Positions 13,601 to 27,300 of a stretch of 64,000 nt of DNA are shown here, one piece after another. Origin of the DNA: Trichoplax adhaerens. Its lineage: Eukaryota > Placozoa > Uniplacotomia > Trichoplacea > Trichoplacidae. Every line of letters starts with the position of its first letter. Positions within the stretch are counted from its first letter, which is position 1. A model generated the notes under the pieces. The model had not been told where the DNA came from, searched no databases, and was given only the letters and a program-made list of their open reading frames with translations. Made by a program: the position numbers and the translations under genes. Where the stretch lies: assembly GCF_000150275.1 (NCBI RefSeq), contig NW_002060944.1, forward strand, positions 644,860 through 708,859, in the 5' to 3' direction.

Positions 13601-16600
13601 GCATAATCTTTTGAAGCAATAAGCTCTAAAGGTGTCGTACAGCTGCCATCTCTATTAAGATTATCATCGTAGAAAAGTACATCGCGAAATTAATTTAAAG
13701 TAGTTATATTCTAAAAATGATTCTAGAAATGAAATTATTTTTCGTCAGTAATGACATTATAAAGTTCACTAACCTTTTTTCTACATCGGCACCATATTTT
13801 AAGAGCATGGCGGCCGTTCCGATAGAATCATGTATTACTGCTAAATGGAGTGGAGTTCTCGCTTTTTCTCCCAAAGAGTTAATTAAAGACCATGATTTTG
13901 AACACAAAAATTGAGCTACAACAAAACGCCCATTTCTATGGCCAATAAACATTAATCTTAAATATATTATCAATCTAATAGCACAGTATACAGGCGTATG
14001 ACAAGTATTTATCATCTAGCTGCTAGACATGTGCTTCATTTTTAATTAAGAAATAGAAAGTATCTATTCGTTGAAAAGCTAATTTAAGATATCCAAGTTA
14101 AAAATTTCAAAGTTTATTTTGAAGAGCAGCAAGCTTCTAGATCATAGCGAATCAATTTATAAAATTATCGCTAGATTTTACTCTACTTATGTATTTCTCA
14201 CTAAGATATTTATCTTACTTGCATGCTACATGCAAGGGTGTATTATCATCATCATCATGTACATCTATTTTGGCACCTTGCTGGACTAAGTATTCAACAA
14301 TCTAAAATTAAATAAAAACAATTACATAAAATTTTGTGTTTGATATGTCTAGAAATGTCGGTTAATACTAGATATAAACAGTATAAAATGATAATTTTAT
14401 TTAGCAAAGTAATCTGCATATATTGATCAATTTTTATCCTGAAATCTGCTTTTGTAGCAAAATATCAAATTAGTGCTGAATTTTAAGTAGTAAAATTTTA
14501 AAAGGGCCATAATAAATTGAGTAAAGGAAGAAATAGAACGGACTAGAGTGTAATCACAAAGCTTTACTAACTACTGTAATAAGGTTACAGTAAGCACATG
14601 CAACTTGATAACGTATGCTTTAAATACAAGTGAGTGAAAGTCTGTCCATTATAAAGGTGATAGAATACCATTCTGACAGGTCTATCAAATGGTAATACTA
14701 TCTGTTAAATGAGCACATTATCGTAAACCGTCAGCAAAGCGACGGGAGTTTGCACTAGTATAATCTTAAAGAAATATCGACAATTCTTGTGGAATAGACG
14801 AAAAGAATACTAATAACGTAAATAAATCATCTGGTACTATTCTTCATTTTATATCGAGCGCTTTAATTATAGCCATGAAAATCATTGTCTACACGGTATT
14901 TATGAATTAAAAATGTCTTCGTATTATCAATAGAATGTGAATTAATTATAAACCTGAGAATCTTCGCCTTCAACAGCATAATGGAGAGGGGTTTTTTCAT
15001 ATGTATCAGGCGAATTGAGGAATTTTTTAGCGGGTGTCTAGTAAGAAGTCAAGCCTGATTCATAACTACGCAGACTTGATATGTTCGCGTATTACCGTAA
15101 TTCCTCTACCAAAATTACAAATTTTTAAATTAATAATAGAACTATCCAAACTCACTTGCATTATGTGCTTAATTAATTGAAAATGGCCATAAATAACCGC
15201 AACATGGAGGCAAGTAAGATTTTCTTCATCGACTTTATCAATATCAGCATTATGACTAATTAAATAATCGTAAATATCGATATGTCCTTTAGCGGCAGCA
15301 CAAAGTAATGGCGTTTTCTTGGTTTGATCGATTGCATTAACATCAACTCCCTAAAATATAAAAAACGGTCTTTTAGGAATTTTTTTTCTTGATTTAAACC
15401 GGATAAAGTAGCGATGGTTAAAGTTATTGGATGCTTGTGACTAACCAGATCCAGTAGTATCTGCATAATAGACAGATGGCCGTATGAACTTGCTAAAAAG
15501 AAAGGTGTTTGATAAAGATGGTTGTGGAGGTTAGGAGATGCTCCTTTCTCGATAAGTAATGATGTTGCATCCAAATGACCATTAGCAGAAGTAATGTGTA
15601 GTGCCGTTAATCCAGCTTTCTGTAGAGTAATGATAATATTAACAGAAAAGAGCCAACTTTACTTATTAATGATGAACTAATTTTCGCATCTCAAACCAGT
15701 TAGCTATGATTGGTAACAGAAATTTCACTACTGTTTCTCCAGCATTTTAAATCTACATGTGATAAAAACATCTCTACTATACAAACTAAAATCTATCTTA
15801 TTCCACAGTCGAAAATAAATCAATTGTAACGTGCTAAATTCATTTCACATTATTTTAACTCTAAAACAATTACATAAAGGGTTTATTTGCTATTTTTCAC
15901 TTCATTACAAATCAAACTAAAATTCACGAAGTTTTCAAAGTAACGAACTTACTTGTACAGCATTAATATTCGTGCCGTGCAACAAACATTTAGCTATAGC
16001 CTGATATAAATTTAAATAAAACTTAGTAATTTTCATTAGTTCGATCCTGTTGTAGATAAAAGCTGAGGTAAATACATATGATAAATTAAAAATATAATAA
16101 ACCGAATCTTTTAAGTATAAATTATATTCAATTCAAAATGTAGAGCTCATATAATTTATCTTTGGAGATTGTGGTAAGATCAATTCAAGCCTCTTTAGCC
16201 ATTATTTAAATGGTAAATATACTCGTGCATATATCAAATTGAATTTTATACTGATTTAAGTCGTTACAAATAGGGACCTCAGCGTGGCCGCCTTGTGCTG
16301 CACGATGTAGTGGCAGCTGATTTTCGTCGTCCTTATAAGTCACAAGGTCTTTAGGATTTAAATTGTTAGTTGCAGCTTCATTGAGGAATAATTCAAGTAT
16401 ATTATTATATCCTTTGGAAGCTGCACAATGAACTGGGGTGGTGCCATCCACAGTAGCCGCTAACATATTAGCCTTGCATTTTAACTTTGCAATGTTTGGT
16501 TAATAAAAAATAATACATTAATGTGCCAGTTGAAATCAAACCAGAAAGTAGATATAAAACTTACTAGATGTTGACAGATTTCATATCTTCCCCTTAACGT

Positions 16601-18493
16601 AGCCAGATGTAGAGGTGTATCAAGATCATCATCGACAACGTTGACGTCTAATAACTTCTTTTCGGTAATGAACTATCAAATATTGCCCAATAGGTAAGTT
16701 AATTGGTATAGCTTTTAGTCGATATATCTACTATGTACAACATTTGTCGTTAGTATTTACTCATATAGCTACTTTCGTATATTATATTGTATCATGTAGA
16801 GCCTGCACATGTCTATTCTAAGCGTAAAAGTAGTATCGTACTTTACGACTATTGCAGTCAGTATGTAAAATCCTTACATAACTGTAATATCCCAGTTCAC
16901 AACTAGCATTTAGCCCATTTATACATCTAATACATAATAGATTATTTAAAGAAAGCTATTGGGTGAAAGAAATTGGTTTTACAGCGAGTACTATACTCTA
17001 CGGATCTTTATATAATCTACATGAGGTAATGCTGCATGCAACTGGTATCCAACTATCATTTGACAGGCGCATGGCGATTTTTTTAAGGTTCTTATATAAT
17101 GTAGCTGTTACCAATGTTAATAGATCGAATGTTCACAAAATTAATTCTTTGCAGGTATCACAAATCCCTAATATCATTACTATTATGCAGACTTTACCTT
17201 GCAAATCTGTAAATGTCCCAACTTGCAAACTTCATGGAGTAGAGTATTACCTTGATCGTCTGGTAATTTAGGTTCTGCACCAGCTTCATGCAATACCTCA
17301 AATGAAGCTAGACTGTTATGTTTTGCAGCCATAAACATAGGAGTATTATCACTGTAGCCACGTAGATTGATATCTATCGATATCGTTTAGTTTTCATGTT
17401 AAAAATAAATAATCAAGTCAGTATCTATAGCGGATGATTACAGTAAATGTAAAGTATGATTGAGCTGTTAGTATCACTAGGCAATGTCAATTAGATAGAT
17501 TAATATTGATTACCGCTTAATACTATGACATCTAGCCTTTTAGTAATACTAATGCAAGCAGTCTTAACTGAAATCGTTTACATTTAATCAGGAATATTTG
17601 TTTATTTAACTTATGATATTCGATCCATACGCAAAAGCTTGTACACATACAGTATCTAGGTTATAAAGATAAAAGAATTTACAGTACCTGCGCCATGGCT
17701 GATTAACATTTTAACCACGTCGACACGATTGCCGCGCGCAGCATAATGAAGTGGCGACATTTGATGTTCATCCAACTTATTTGAGGGGACATCTTTGCCC
17801 GAATAATCACTAAAGAAATTTTCTATAACCGTAGCATCACCAAATTTGGCCGCCTAAAAGTCAAGTATCATTGGATAATAATAAGCGATGTTTCTATATA
17901 ATAATTATATTAGGATAGGTGATATTTAAGCATTCTGTAAACAAAATGAGAGCTTTAATGATTCATTCTTGATCGATTCAAACTAATCATCTTTATTTCT
18001 CAACTTACCCAGAATAAATCCTTACTAAATTTGGCATCTGGTTCATTGCTTATCTCAGTCAAAGCCTTTCAACAGAAATATTATATAAAATAAGTCGCAA
18101 CGATACCAATCAAGATAAAATTATAGTCGAGATGGGTATTCTTAAAACTGGAATCAAGAAATTTTTATTTCATTGTCATCGAGAAATTGACAATCGTAGA
18201 ATAATATACCCTATCAATGTTTTGAGCTTAAACCATTTCTAGTCTCTTGATAAATGGTTAAGATAAAATGCAAGGATGACTGATGGTTTCTGTTTTACAA
18301 CAATTTGTCTACGTAATAATACCATCACGCAACTATAGTGTTATATCGTACTGTTCTGTCTATAACTAAATCAATCACGATTTCAAGACCATTTAAGATA
18401 TTCATTTATAGATTAATTTACAATATTGTCAATTGGACTTTGGACTCTTTCGTCGATATTCTTTTTGACCAATAAAACTTTATTAGAAGTCAT
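7666..18493 (-). CDS. TRPA1: TRPA1-like cation channel, complete gene
   Basis: Twenty-five exons join in consistent phase to about 1044 residues, against roughly 1100 for TRPA1. They are 18493-18422 (candidate Met exon), 18065-18009, 17853-17688, 17373-17198, 16672-16565, 16484-16278, 16000-15953, 15619-15446, 15350-15156, 15037-14954, 14301-14219, 13935-13774, 13651-13540, 13369-13214, 12873-12751, 12002-11907, 11808-11738, 11248-11071, 10194-10102, 9761-9595, 9337-9277, 9073-9005, 8850-8662, 8513-8343 and 7782-7666. Residues ~45-600 are ankyrin repeats. S1 lies near 700-722, S2 757-787, S3/S4 790-863 and S5 864-886. The pore helix is KTFDMMVGELDY, followed by S6 and the TRPA-typical VGLAVGDI at 949-957. 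The tail is charged and acidic. Family role: non-selective, calcium-permeable sensory channel of the plasma membrane. Least sure are the first exon and the join after 12751, where a short exon could be missing. Confidence 0.93.
14672..14760 (+). repeat. Dispersed hairpin element, copy 1 (5'-truncated)
   Basis: This lies in the intron between exons 15037-14954 and 14301-14219 of the TRPA1-like gene, in antisense orientation to it. It shares with three other copies the block from CTGACAGGTCTA through GCACTAGT. The core ccgtcagcaaagcgacgg can fold as a CCGTC/GACGG stem, extended by GC/GC across a bulged A around an AAA loop. It lacks the leading ACGGTATAAAGTTACTGAA segment found in the copies near 45.3 and 45.5 kb. 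Confidence 0.8.
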
Positions 18494-19446
18494 GTTGATG
18501 ATCTGGGAATCTATTTAGATTAAAACCTAGGCATTATCATTAAGATCTCATTAATTAATTGTAAATCTAAAAAGTATTTTGTATTGCTTAATTCTATCCT
18601 ACCAGGCGACGATCAATGGCAATGATACTTGATTCTTTCTTTCTATTTAATCTGCTAGGATAAAACAGGCAGTAATTACGGCATAAAAGTACTCGGAAAT
18701 GAATCAATTTAATTACAATCAACTTGACATTTCACGGTTCTGCAATCAATTTAAAACTTTAAATTTATCTTATCAATAAATTACAGGCCAGGATGGAATA
18801 AAGTTTCAAGTGAGAAAGAGTAACATTACCCCAGAGCGATATTTGCCTAACTTAGATCTCTAGGTCTCTGAAGGTGTTTTAGATGGGCAGTTTTTTATTT
18901 CGATCTTAGTCATAATGTCAACAGGTTTATTCAAATCACTATTTTAAGTAGATTTTACTTGTGACTTCCTAGATTTCAATTCCAATTTAAATTACGGATT
19001 CAACTTATTTTATCATTCAATGGCAGGAATTATAAGACATTGTTTAAGTTAATAAAATGAAAGAACGAACCAATCGAATAATTTTAGTATTTTACGCTTA
19101 ATGGATTTCCTCGGAATTATACAGTAATATTCACTAGTTTACCTACTTCCACAATGTGTATGCCTCTTAACGTTCCTTCATTGAACAAGAGAATTGAAAT
19201 AAATCGGATAAGGTTGAATTAACGCTGTTGCTAGTACATTACAGATGCTAAATGAGCAGTTTCTTTCAATCAGTATTATGACATCGGCTATCTATTTCTA
19301 TTTGCCGTTATTAAGCCGATTCGACAAAACGTTTTTACTAAATTTGCTATTAACTTAAAACAATTGTTCGTATTATCGCTCAGCAACTAGCTAATATAGG
19401 ATATATTCAAGTTATTAAAATTGCAAAAATTAAACGCTTAAGCAAC

Positions 19447-19558
19447 ACTAGTGCAAACTCCCGTCGCTTTGCTGACGGTTTACGATAATGTGCTCATTTA
19501 ACAGATAGTATTACCATTTGATAGACCTATCAGAGGTTCAGTAATTTTTTACCGTGTA
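19447..19558 (-). repeat. Dispersed hairpin element, copy 2 (full length, reverse)
   Basis: Read on the minus strand this matches the 14672 copy nearly base for base across its whole length, and the 45518 copy including the leading ACGGTA...TTACTGAACCTCTG segment. It lies about 4.7 kb from the intronic copy in opposite orientation, so the two bracket the 5' part of the TRPA1-like gene. Confidence 0.82.
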
Positions 19559-21049
19559 CTCTGTATTAATTGGTAGTTAAGCATGCACCATGTAAGACCA
19601 ATATTAGATTTAACTTAAGATTTCATCACACTACAAAGTATTAGATGAGTAATTTATTTCTACCAAGATCCCAGTACCAACTATTTAAATTTGTATATAA
19701 AATCACTGTTTTTGTATCGATAACACGGTGTTTTTATATAAAATTGCAGAGTGTAAAGTTTAATTTAATTAACTAGGTCGCCGATATATTAATATTCGAA
19801 GCATAGGTAGTTTACTTTAATCGGAGTCATAACATCAATATAGCTTTATCATCATAGCTATGCTTAATATTGAGCGATTCTTTCTTTTTACTGCATGTAA
19901 GATCAGTTTTAGGCTTATATTTCTCCCTTTACAGCCGTAAAATTCTTTGTCATTACGAATGCTTCTTGATTTCTACGAAATTTATCTTCAATCCTATCAT
20001 TGGTCTAAAACATGGCGTGATTTTATATTCTGCCCTTCCTATCAGCTAGAACTGTTTATCAATCTACGGTAAGATCAATTTCAACTCTGTACAAATTGTA
20101 GAATTAAAGAATGTAACTGTAATAACAAAGCTATCAAGTTAATCAAGAACTACCTTATCGTAGTAATTTAATTACCGGTACTGTAACTTCATTTAGTCGT
20201 ACAACTTATAACAATCCGAAATAGGTTCGATATTGACAGCAGCAGTCAATCAGTCTGGACCAGTATGATCGCTGGTGCTCTGATGTAAAGTAAAACTTTG
20301 GTATTTTGCTATTTGGATCGTCTTTAAATGAGTATAACTAGAGAGTTAAGCTACACTAATACAGCAATCAATCTCACGAAAATATTTACCGGTGCTTCGA
20401 TGACTCTATTACGGTACATACAGTATACGTCTAGAAATTTTACACATTTTTACTCGTCCTTTCCCTTGAAGTCACTTATCAATATGGAATCAGTTTCAAG
20501 TGAGTAGAACTGAATAAGTAAACTAGAGTAATAAAATAATCGATTATAATTATCTTCGTTGCCGGTATGAAAATTTTCTACTCTACTAATCCTTTCACTA
20601 AAAATCGGTTGCCTACGCAACATCCATTTCAAGTTTGTAGAACTGGAAAATTAAACGACAGTAAGACGGCAATTGATTCTTGAATAAGAGACTGATGGTA
20701 TAGGCCGGAAATCCGAGAATTACAAATGAGTTAAATAACTCCAATGGAAATTCTATTGCTACGTCAAAAAGTTTGCTTACACTTTCCGTCTACCGATACC
20801 AAGGAAACGAGAGGCAACAATACTATTTACTTCTTTTTAGCAACGTCCACAACTCTTCCAGTAAGCTTTACTTTACGTATCGGATGACGTGATAGGCAAT
20901 TTAAGAGGTATAACAAGCTTTAAATAACTTAATTTCCTTGACAAATGGCCTTGATAGTAATCTAAAGTCGATTTAGCAATGAAAACAGGCAAGAACATCC
21001 AAATGTTCTCGTCAACATTCGTCGGCCGCTAATAATATCTGACTAAGTT

Positions 21050-21170
21050 CCCACCTCCCGATTGAGACCACGTGATCGTTACTGTACGCGTGCGCAGTCG
21101 TTAGCAGATGGATGGTAGAGTGGACGACGGGCTACTACCCTACACTGGCCGGGATCGTATTTCGAGTTGA
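21050..21170. promoter_or_regulatory. GC-rich patch with E-box and NRF1-like site, possible promoter
   Basis: Within very AT-rich DNA this ~120-base stretch is clearly GC-richer. It contains CACGTG (21069-21074) and CGCGTGCGCA (21087-21096), which resembles the animal NRF1 binding site. It lies 2.6 kb upstream of the TRPA1-like start on one side and 3.2 kb upstream of the Caskin-like start on the other. Promoter function is inference; an unrecognised non-coding 5' exon is another explanation. Confidence 0.3.
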
Positions 21171-22559
21171 ATTTATTCTTCATCCCCTTGAGGTTTTAAA
21201 TAATATAGGTTATACTTTAGTAGTTTAAGTTAGCTTAAGTATTGTTTTGATAGACTGAATAGAAGGAGCTGGCAATTCTATGACTATGATTGATAAATTC
21301 AAACAAAACGTTGAAATTTTATTCCTATGTACGGTACAAAATGATATGGTAAGGAAATTTCGCCAATGGATATTATGCCATTGTCGCATATTGGGCAGCT
21401 ATAAGTAAAAGAGGTGGAATAACGGGTAATTTTCACCTAATCAAGCTAAATTATAGAGATTGACGAGTAGAAACTATGCCATAACTACCAGAGTATGAAC
21501 CAAGTTTACAGAGCACTTGATAAGATAGATTACTTATCAGCCAGGAAAAGAGTGGAAAACATTATACTCTCTCGCATTTTGCCGATAAGCAAAATTCCGA
21601 ATTAATGAATTAGCGTCTGGTTATTTCGTGAAGTGAAAATGGTAAAAACTGCAAGATAATTGTGGCATTCATACAATAAGCCAACAGGCATTAGTGATGA
21701 TACAATAGTCCTTCTATTATGTATTGAATATATACCCTGAGAAATGCAGTTGTACCAGTATTTTACAGCTGTTTTCACATGCATTTAGCAACAGTCATCA
21801 ATTCCAATTGAAATCGTTATAGAGCCATTTATTACAGTGAAATAACTTTGAAATGATCAAGATGAAGATTAGTCATATTGATATCCTTGTTAGACTGATT
21901 GATAGTAGATTTTTATTTTACAAGTATAATACTTTTACTAGTTTCATCAGTAGCGTATTAATAATAACCTCTCAAGTACTGTACACTATATGTAAGTTAA
22001 CTATTTAACTTTTACTAATGTACAGTGAATAACGGTTACTACTTCAAACTCGAGCTGCTACAGTGCCGTTTATTGGATTAGAATAACTATAAAAGGATTA
22101 AATGTAGATTAATGATAATGGTATCGCTAGTATAATGATTCATAGCGAATTTTTCATTTTATAATAGTAGCAACTTTACCCGATCATTTAAATATAATCA
22201 GAGAATCATTCAGTAACCACGCTCACAAATGTAAAAGTTATACTTTAAGTAAGACCGCTATCACGTATATTAGCAACGGCTACTGCTTCAAATAAACAGT
22301 ATAAACAAATATTAATTCAGTAGCTATTTTTGCTATAGTTTCAAGAAGCCACAGATCAATTCGCCTTGGTTGTAGTTCTTTCCATGCTGATCTTTAAGCT
22401 GTAATTTAATGTATAACATCGCAAGAAATTTGATAGTACTTATATTACCGATACTTATTCAATCCTTAAAATACTGTAAATATCATTTGCGATCAAACAC
22501 TACGAAATAATGCTAGTAAATACAAGAATTGACAGTCATCATGTAGCAATCTATTTATC

Positions 22560-23540
22560 CTCATCTCTTGCAAATAAATACCATACAAAGGAGAGGCAAT
22601 CAAACCACCTTCAGTAACCATACGTTGAACAATAACTTGAAGAATAAAATAATACACAAGTATTCTCAGGAATCTAAAGTATTCTATTCGTAATATAGAT
22701 TCCTAGGCAATGTCTACAGCAAATCGCCTTATCCCTACAAATAGACATTATTTAATTGATAGACAATCAACCCACTTTTATAAGCCAGAGTTAGAACAAA
22801 CAACTTGGAGAATAAATAAGTGCACTAGTAATCTTGAGAATATAGCGTATTCTATCCATGATTTAAATTGCTAAGCAATGCTCAGTCTAGGTCATCTTAT
22901 TCCCAGAAATTTATCCTATCATATATATATATATATATATAGACCTTATCAATCATACCTAATAGCTAGACAATCACATCAATTACACTAATCGTGTAAA
23001 TTTATACTAGCGCATATTATAAGGCATATCTATTATATAATTCAATAGATAGGCTATAAAATCATGTTCAATATGCATGCCTTGAGCAATTCTTTGCAGA
23101 ATGGAATAATATACAATTACTCTTAAGAATTGGTTCTTCTAATCAAGGCGCATATTGCTAGCCTATACCATCTTATCCCCTACTAACCCATTCCATACAA
23201 TCCTATCCAATTGATAGGCAATCGGAACACTTTCATTAAACATCCTTTAATAATAACTCGAAGAACAAAATAATATACAATTCCTCTCAAGAGTCGATAG
23301 CATTCCACTCATAATATAGATTACTAGCCAATATCTACATTAATTGGTCTTATTCCAATAAATAGATACTATTCAATAGATAGTCAAACTACTGTACTTT
23401 CATTAAACGAGACGTTGAATAATAACTCGAAGAATAAAATAACTATTCAAATACTCAAAAGAATAGAAAGTATTCCTTTTATGAAGTATATTGTTACCCA
23501 GTATCTATTCTATATGGTCTTTACGTACTTAGTTCATTAT
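22560..23540. repeat. Diverged tandem repeat, about five units of ~165-250 bases
   Basis: Recurrent blocks appear in fixed order: a caatc(a/g)aaccacttt-like block (near 22598, 22765, 22972, 23220 and 23382), then a-ataactcgaagaa-aaaataat, then a run around a caagtattctcaagaat-like segment, then a taatatagattactaggcaatgtctac-like segment. Units are heavily diverged. A pure AT dinucleotide run sits inside at 22921-22940. Confidence 0.65.
22921..22940. repeat. (AT)10 microsatellite
   Basis: Ten uninterrupted AT units lie inside the larger diverged tandem array. Confidence 0.95.
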
Positions 23541-24361
23541 TTGAAGTAGAACTACTCTATCACCTGGAAAAGCTGCTGGTAATAATAGCAATGATACCGT
23601 CAGGAGAAGTAAAATGATGACAATAACGTTTACAATATCAAATCAACAATAATATATTATCTCACAAGCAATAAAGTAATTAATATTAACAATAACTCGA
23701 TAAAATAACCAAGACAGTAGAGAAATGACTCTAACCAATCATACGGCAAGTAAAAACTAGTCAATACCTATCTTTTATTGATCAGTAGATTGAAGACTGC
23801 CATCAACAATATCCAGACATGGATATTGCATGAAGTTAAAGTCAATAGATACTTTTAATTTGATTTCGCGTGGGTTGTTTATTGATATAGAATTTATATT
23901 TCTATTGAATATTGAAACTGCTAGATTCAAGTGTTCATGCGCATACTTGCATAGACATTTGTTTAATCCATCTGTTTTGCTTTTCCGGCATGGTATTACC
24001 GTCTTGGTTACTTTTCAATCTCATTCAGTAGCTTTAATTGCCTTGATTTTCATGTAGGGATCGATTTTCATCATCCGTATTGCATAAACTATCTTTGATA
24101 AGTCGATTATGGTGATGAGAACATAATCCTCTACACCTAGACCAGTTTTATTTGCTGCTACTGTTTCTTTTTTGAAAGCTAGATTTGAATATTGTTATTG
24201 TCTTTACATTAGTTTCCTTTATTGGCTGTTTCGTTCCCTCTGGCTTCGTTTATCTTTAGTGTCTATTTTAACTCATCAAAATCTCGTAACTTGGAATTCT
24301 TTTAACCATCGATAACTCATTGATTAAAAGTTTGGCTAGTCAGCTTTAACGGCAAATCAAG

Positions 24362-27300
24362 ATGGGCAAGAATAATGATTTTATCAATGCTATCAAGTGC
24401 GGCGATATCCGATTAGTTAAAGAAGAACTCAATACTCATAAGCGATCAGCATTTAAAGGTAATAAAATACATCATGTTATCTACTCCTTAAACAAATTCT
24501 ATCGTGGCTTCATCATGTTATCCAATTACTGTAAATACGTTTTGGTATTGTTAAAGCAATTTGCAGCTTTTTTTACTTGTCATCTCAACTAAAGCAGTTT
24601 GTTAGAGAGCAAAGGGGAATTTTTGCTCATGATGGAAGCTATACTATGTGAAATAACTCCATTTAATACTAAACAATAAGATCGAAAGAATTCTTTCCAT
24701 GAGTAGTGAGAACTATTTTACAATAATGACTTTAATTATCCAATCCTCTCGTGATATTTCAAAATACTGTGAGAAATTGTATATACTTGATGGCTAAAAA
24801 ATCATGCCTATCGATATTTGGCCAAGACATTAAACAATTTCAGTCATTTCGCTACTTCCTTTCATTTGTAGTATCCTTCATGGATGCCATCAATCCACTA
24901 AGTTGTCGTTAATCAAATTTTCAATATCCTCTTATAGAATGAAATGGTGTAGAATATTACTGCGAGTTACTAGGTTCTTTATTATCCCATTTTGTTGTCA
25001 ACAATCGTGTCTATTTTATGATTGAAAAAACATCGATCGTTACTGAATCATGAAATTAAATCATTTTGATCATTTTGCTCTTTTCTTTCATTTGTAATGC
25101 CTTCTATGAATATCTTCAATCTTTTACGTTCTCGCTAATCTGATTTTCAACTTTGGTGCTATAAAATGAGGTGTTACAGAAAACTGTAGGAAGTTGTGTC
25201 AACTTTTTATTATCAGCAAAGCTTAATGATAATTAGATCAAACGACTTGTGCCATTTCCATCGTTTTGCTACATTCGTCGAATGGTACGCCATGATGATG
25301 ACTGTTATTAATCTCATGCAGTTTATTGTAACTGAATAACGTACTAACATTCCATCAGCTTTAATTTTTATTGCTTTTGATTTGAAAATTCATATCGAGA
25401 AACGTGCCATAACGTAATTTCGTAGGTGATTATGTCAACCTTTTTTGATTGAAAGAAAACGTTCAATATACTATACGGCTCTAAGAAATGGAACCATTTT
25501 AAAAATTTCTGTCTACAGATAGAATAAAAATTGTCCTTGTAATCATTCTTATTGATTGAATGGCGTAGATCAATGCGCTTGGTTGTTGTATAGTCTTAGA
25601 ATAAGCAGCAACAGTATTCTACATTGCTTTAACTTTTACATAACATGAATTTGAAGTCCATACTATAAAATATGATATTACAAATGCTGCAGATAGTTCT
25701 GTCAATATTATGATTGAAAGAATTTTCTTAACGGGAATTGGCACTAAAAATATTATACTTTTCCGATTTCCCCTGAGTACTTATCAAATGCCATGGTGAT
25801 CAATATTATTCCTTGCTTAGAGTAGATTTTACCGGTAGGATGGATATATACTTAATCTTGTTACTAAACAGTGCCAATGTTATGTTCGCTCTAATTTCTA
25901 GTTGACTGTAATATAAAATCTTTTCTATAATACGTGATAGAACAGAATGCTATCTGCAGTTGTATCAACATCGTTATTGAAAGAAATAATTAACGGGGAC
26001 TTAGCGCTAAGGAATTTTACCATGCTGATCTTTTCTCAGTACGTGTTAATAGACAAGCCATTACATGATAACCGATTTATTTATCGTATGGAATGGAATT
26101 TTACGAAAAAATTCAAATTAAAGGGTGCCGAGATTCCGTTCATTTTATTTTCCATCAAACCTAAATTAAAAATCCATATTGTAAATCGTAATAAAGTAGA
26201 AAGTTACGGGTAGTTGTGCTAATGATATGATTGAAAGAAGTCGTTATAGCCATTTCGATGGTACCTTTGAAGTCGTCGAATGGTATAACATTCTGATCAA
26301 TATAATCGATTATTGTAGTTTACAGTGTCTATTTTGATTTCTACTTAAAAAATACCTTAGAGAATTTTTGTATTCGAGTAATGGAAATTTCAAGCTAACT
26401 GAGTGTATATAATTAATACTGTCACGATGATTATTTATTCACTACTGAAATAGGATACTCTAAGTCAAGTTGAATATGTGTATACTCTTGTACTGACACA
26501 AATTTTAAGTTTTATATCTATCATTGGAAGCCATCACTTTTAACTATTGTCCATTCAAATTTTTATTAAATCTCTATTACGCTTAAAATGCAAAAGTATA
26601 TAGGAGACCTTAAGTTTCTGATTCTGAACAAGAACTGATCTATTTCGCATTGAAAGAATGGCTTAACGGTATCCTATCTAGCTATACTCGTAGTCAATAT
26701 ATAAATCGGGATGTTCTCAGCTTTACGAATGATCTGATTCAAGCGGAAATCAAAATTGATAAATTACAACTGTGAATAGTAGTGATAAAAATTTTATGCC
26801 TTCACCAATATCACAAGATACACATCACTCTTTTCGTAACTTATATGAGTATTTATAAATCTCGTATTCAGGGTGAACTGAATGATTAAATCGTAATTAT
26901 TAAAAGTATCTTGCTAGCACTTCTACCATAACACATTTTATTTATTGTTAGATATATTAGCTCGTTCAGGCATAAAATGATTATAATCATTAATTGACGT
27001 TACAAATTCTAATCTTGAGAAGCTAGTCCCTACATCTGACTGGACAGAATTTTAGCCAATCACGAATCTATAATTATCTTAGGATATCCTGATACAAAAA
27101 ATATTAAATGTATGCAAGCTATGCTCAATCATTACGATGGTCACCTTAAATCTGATAGGATAAAGCAATTTATTCACCCTTCAAGTAAGAACTATTTCGT
27201 TCTGTTGAACAATTCTATCCTATGGTAATAACCTTTTCAATAGAAAAGGTGATAATTTACACCTGCATCTCTATCTGGTTCTGTTTTGCTTTAATTAAAC

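Larger units (their letters stand above)
18494..24361. other. Intergenic region between the divergent TRPA1-like and Caskin-like genes
   Basis: This 5.9-kb stretch lies between two genes transcribed away from each other, so both promoters should be here. Open frames such as 20450-20632 (minus) and 23830-24057 (plus) show no recognisable domain, splice context or paralog support and were not called. Contents that can be named are a hairpin element (19447-19558), a GC-rich patch (21050-21170) and a diverged tandem repeat (22560-23540). No other structure was seen. Confidence 0.5.
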
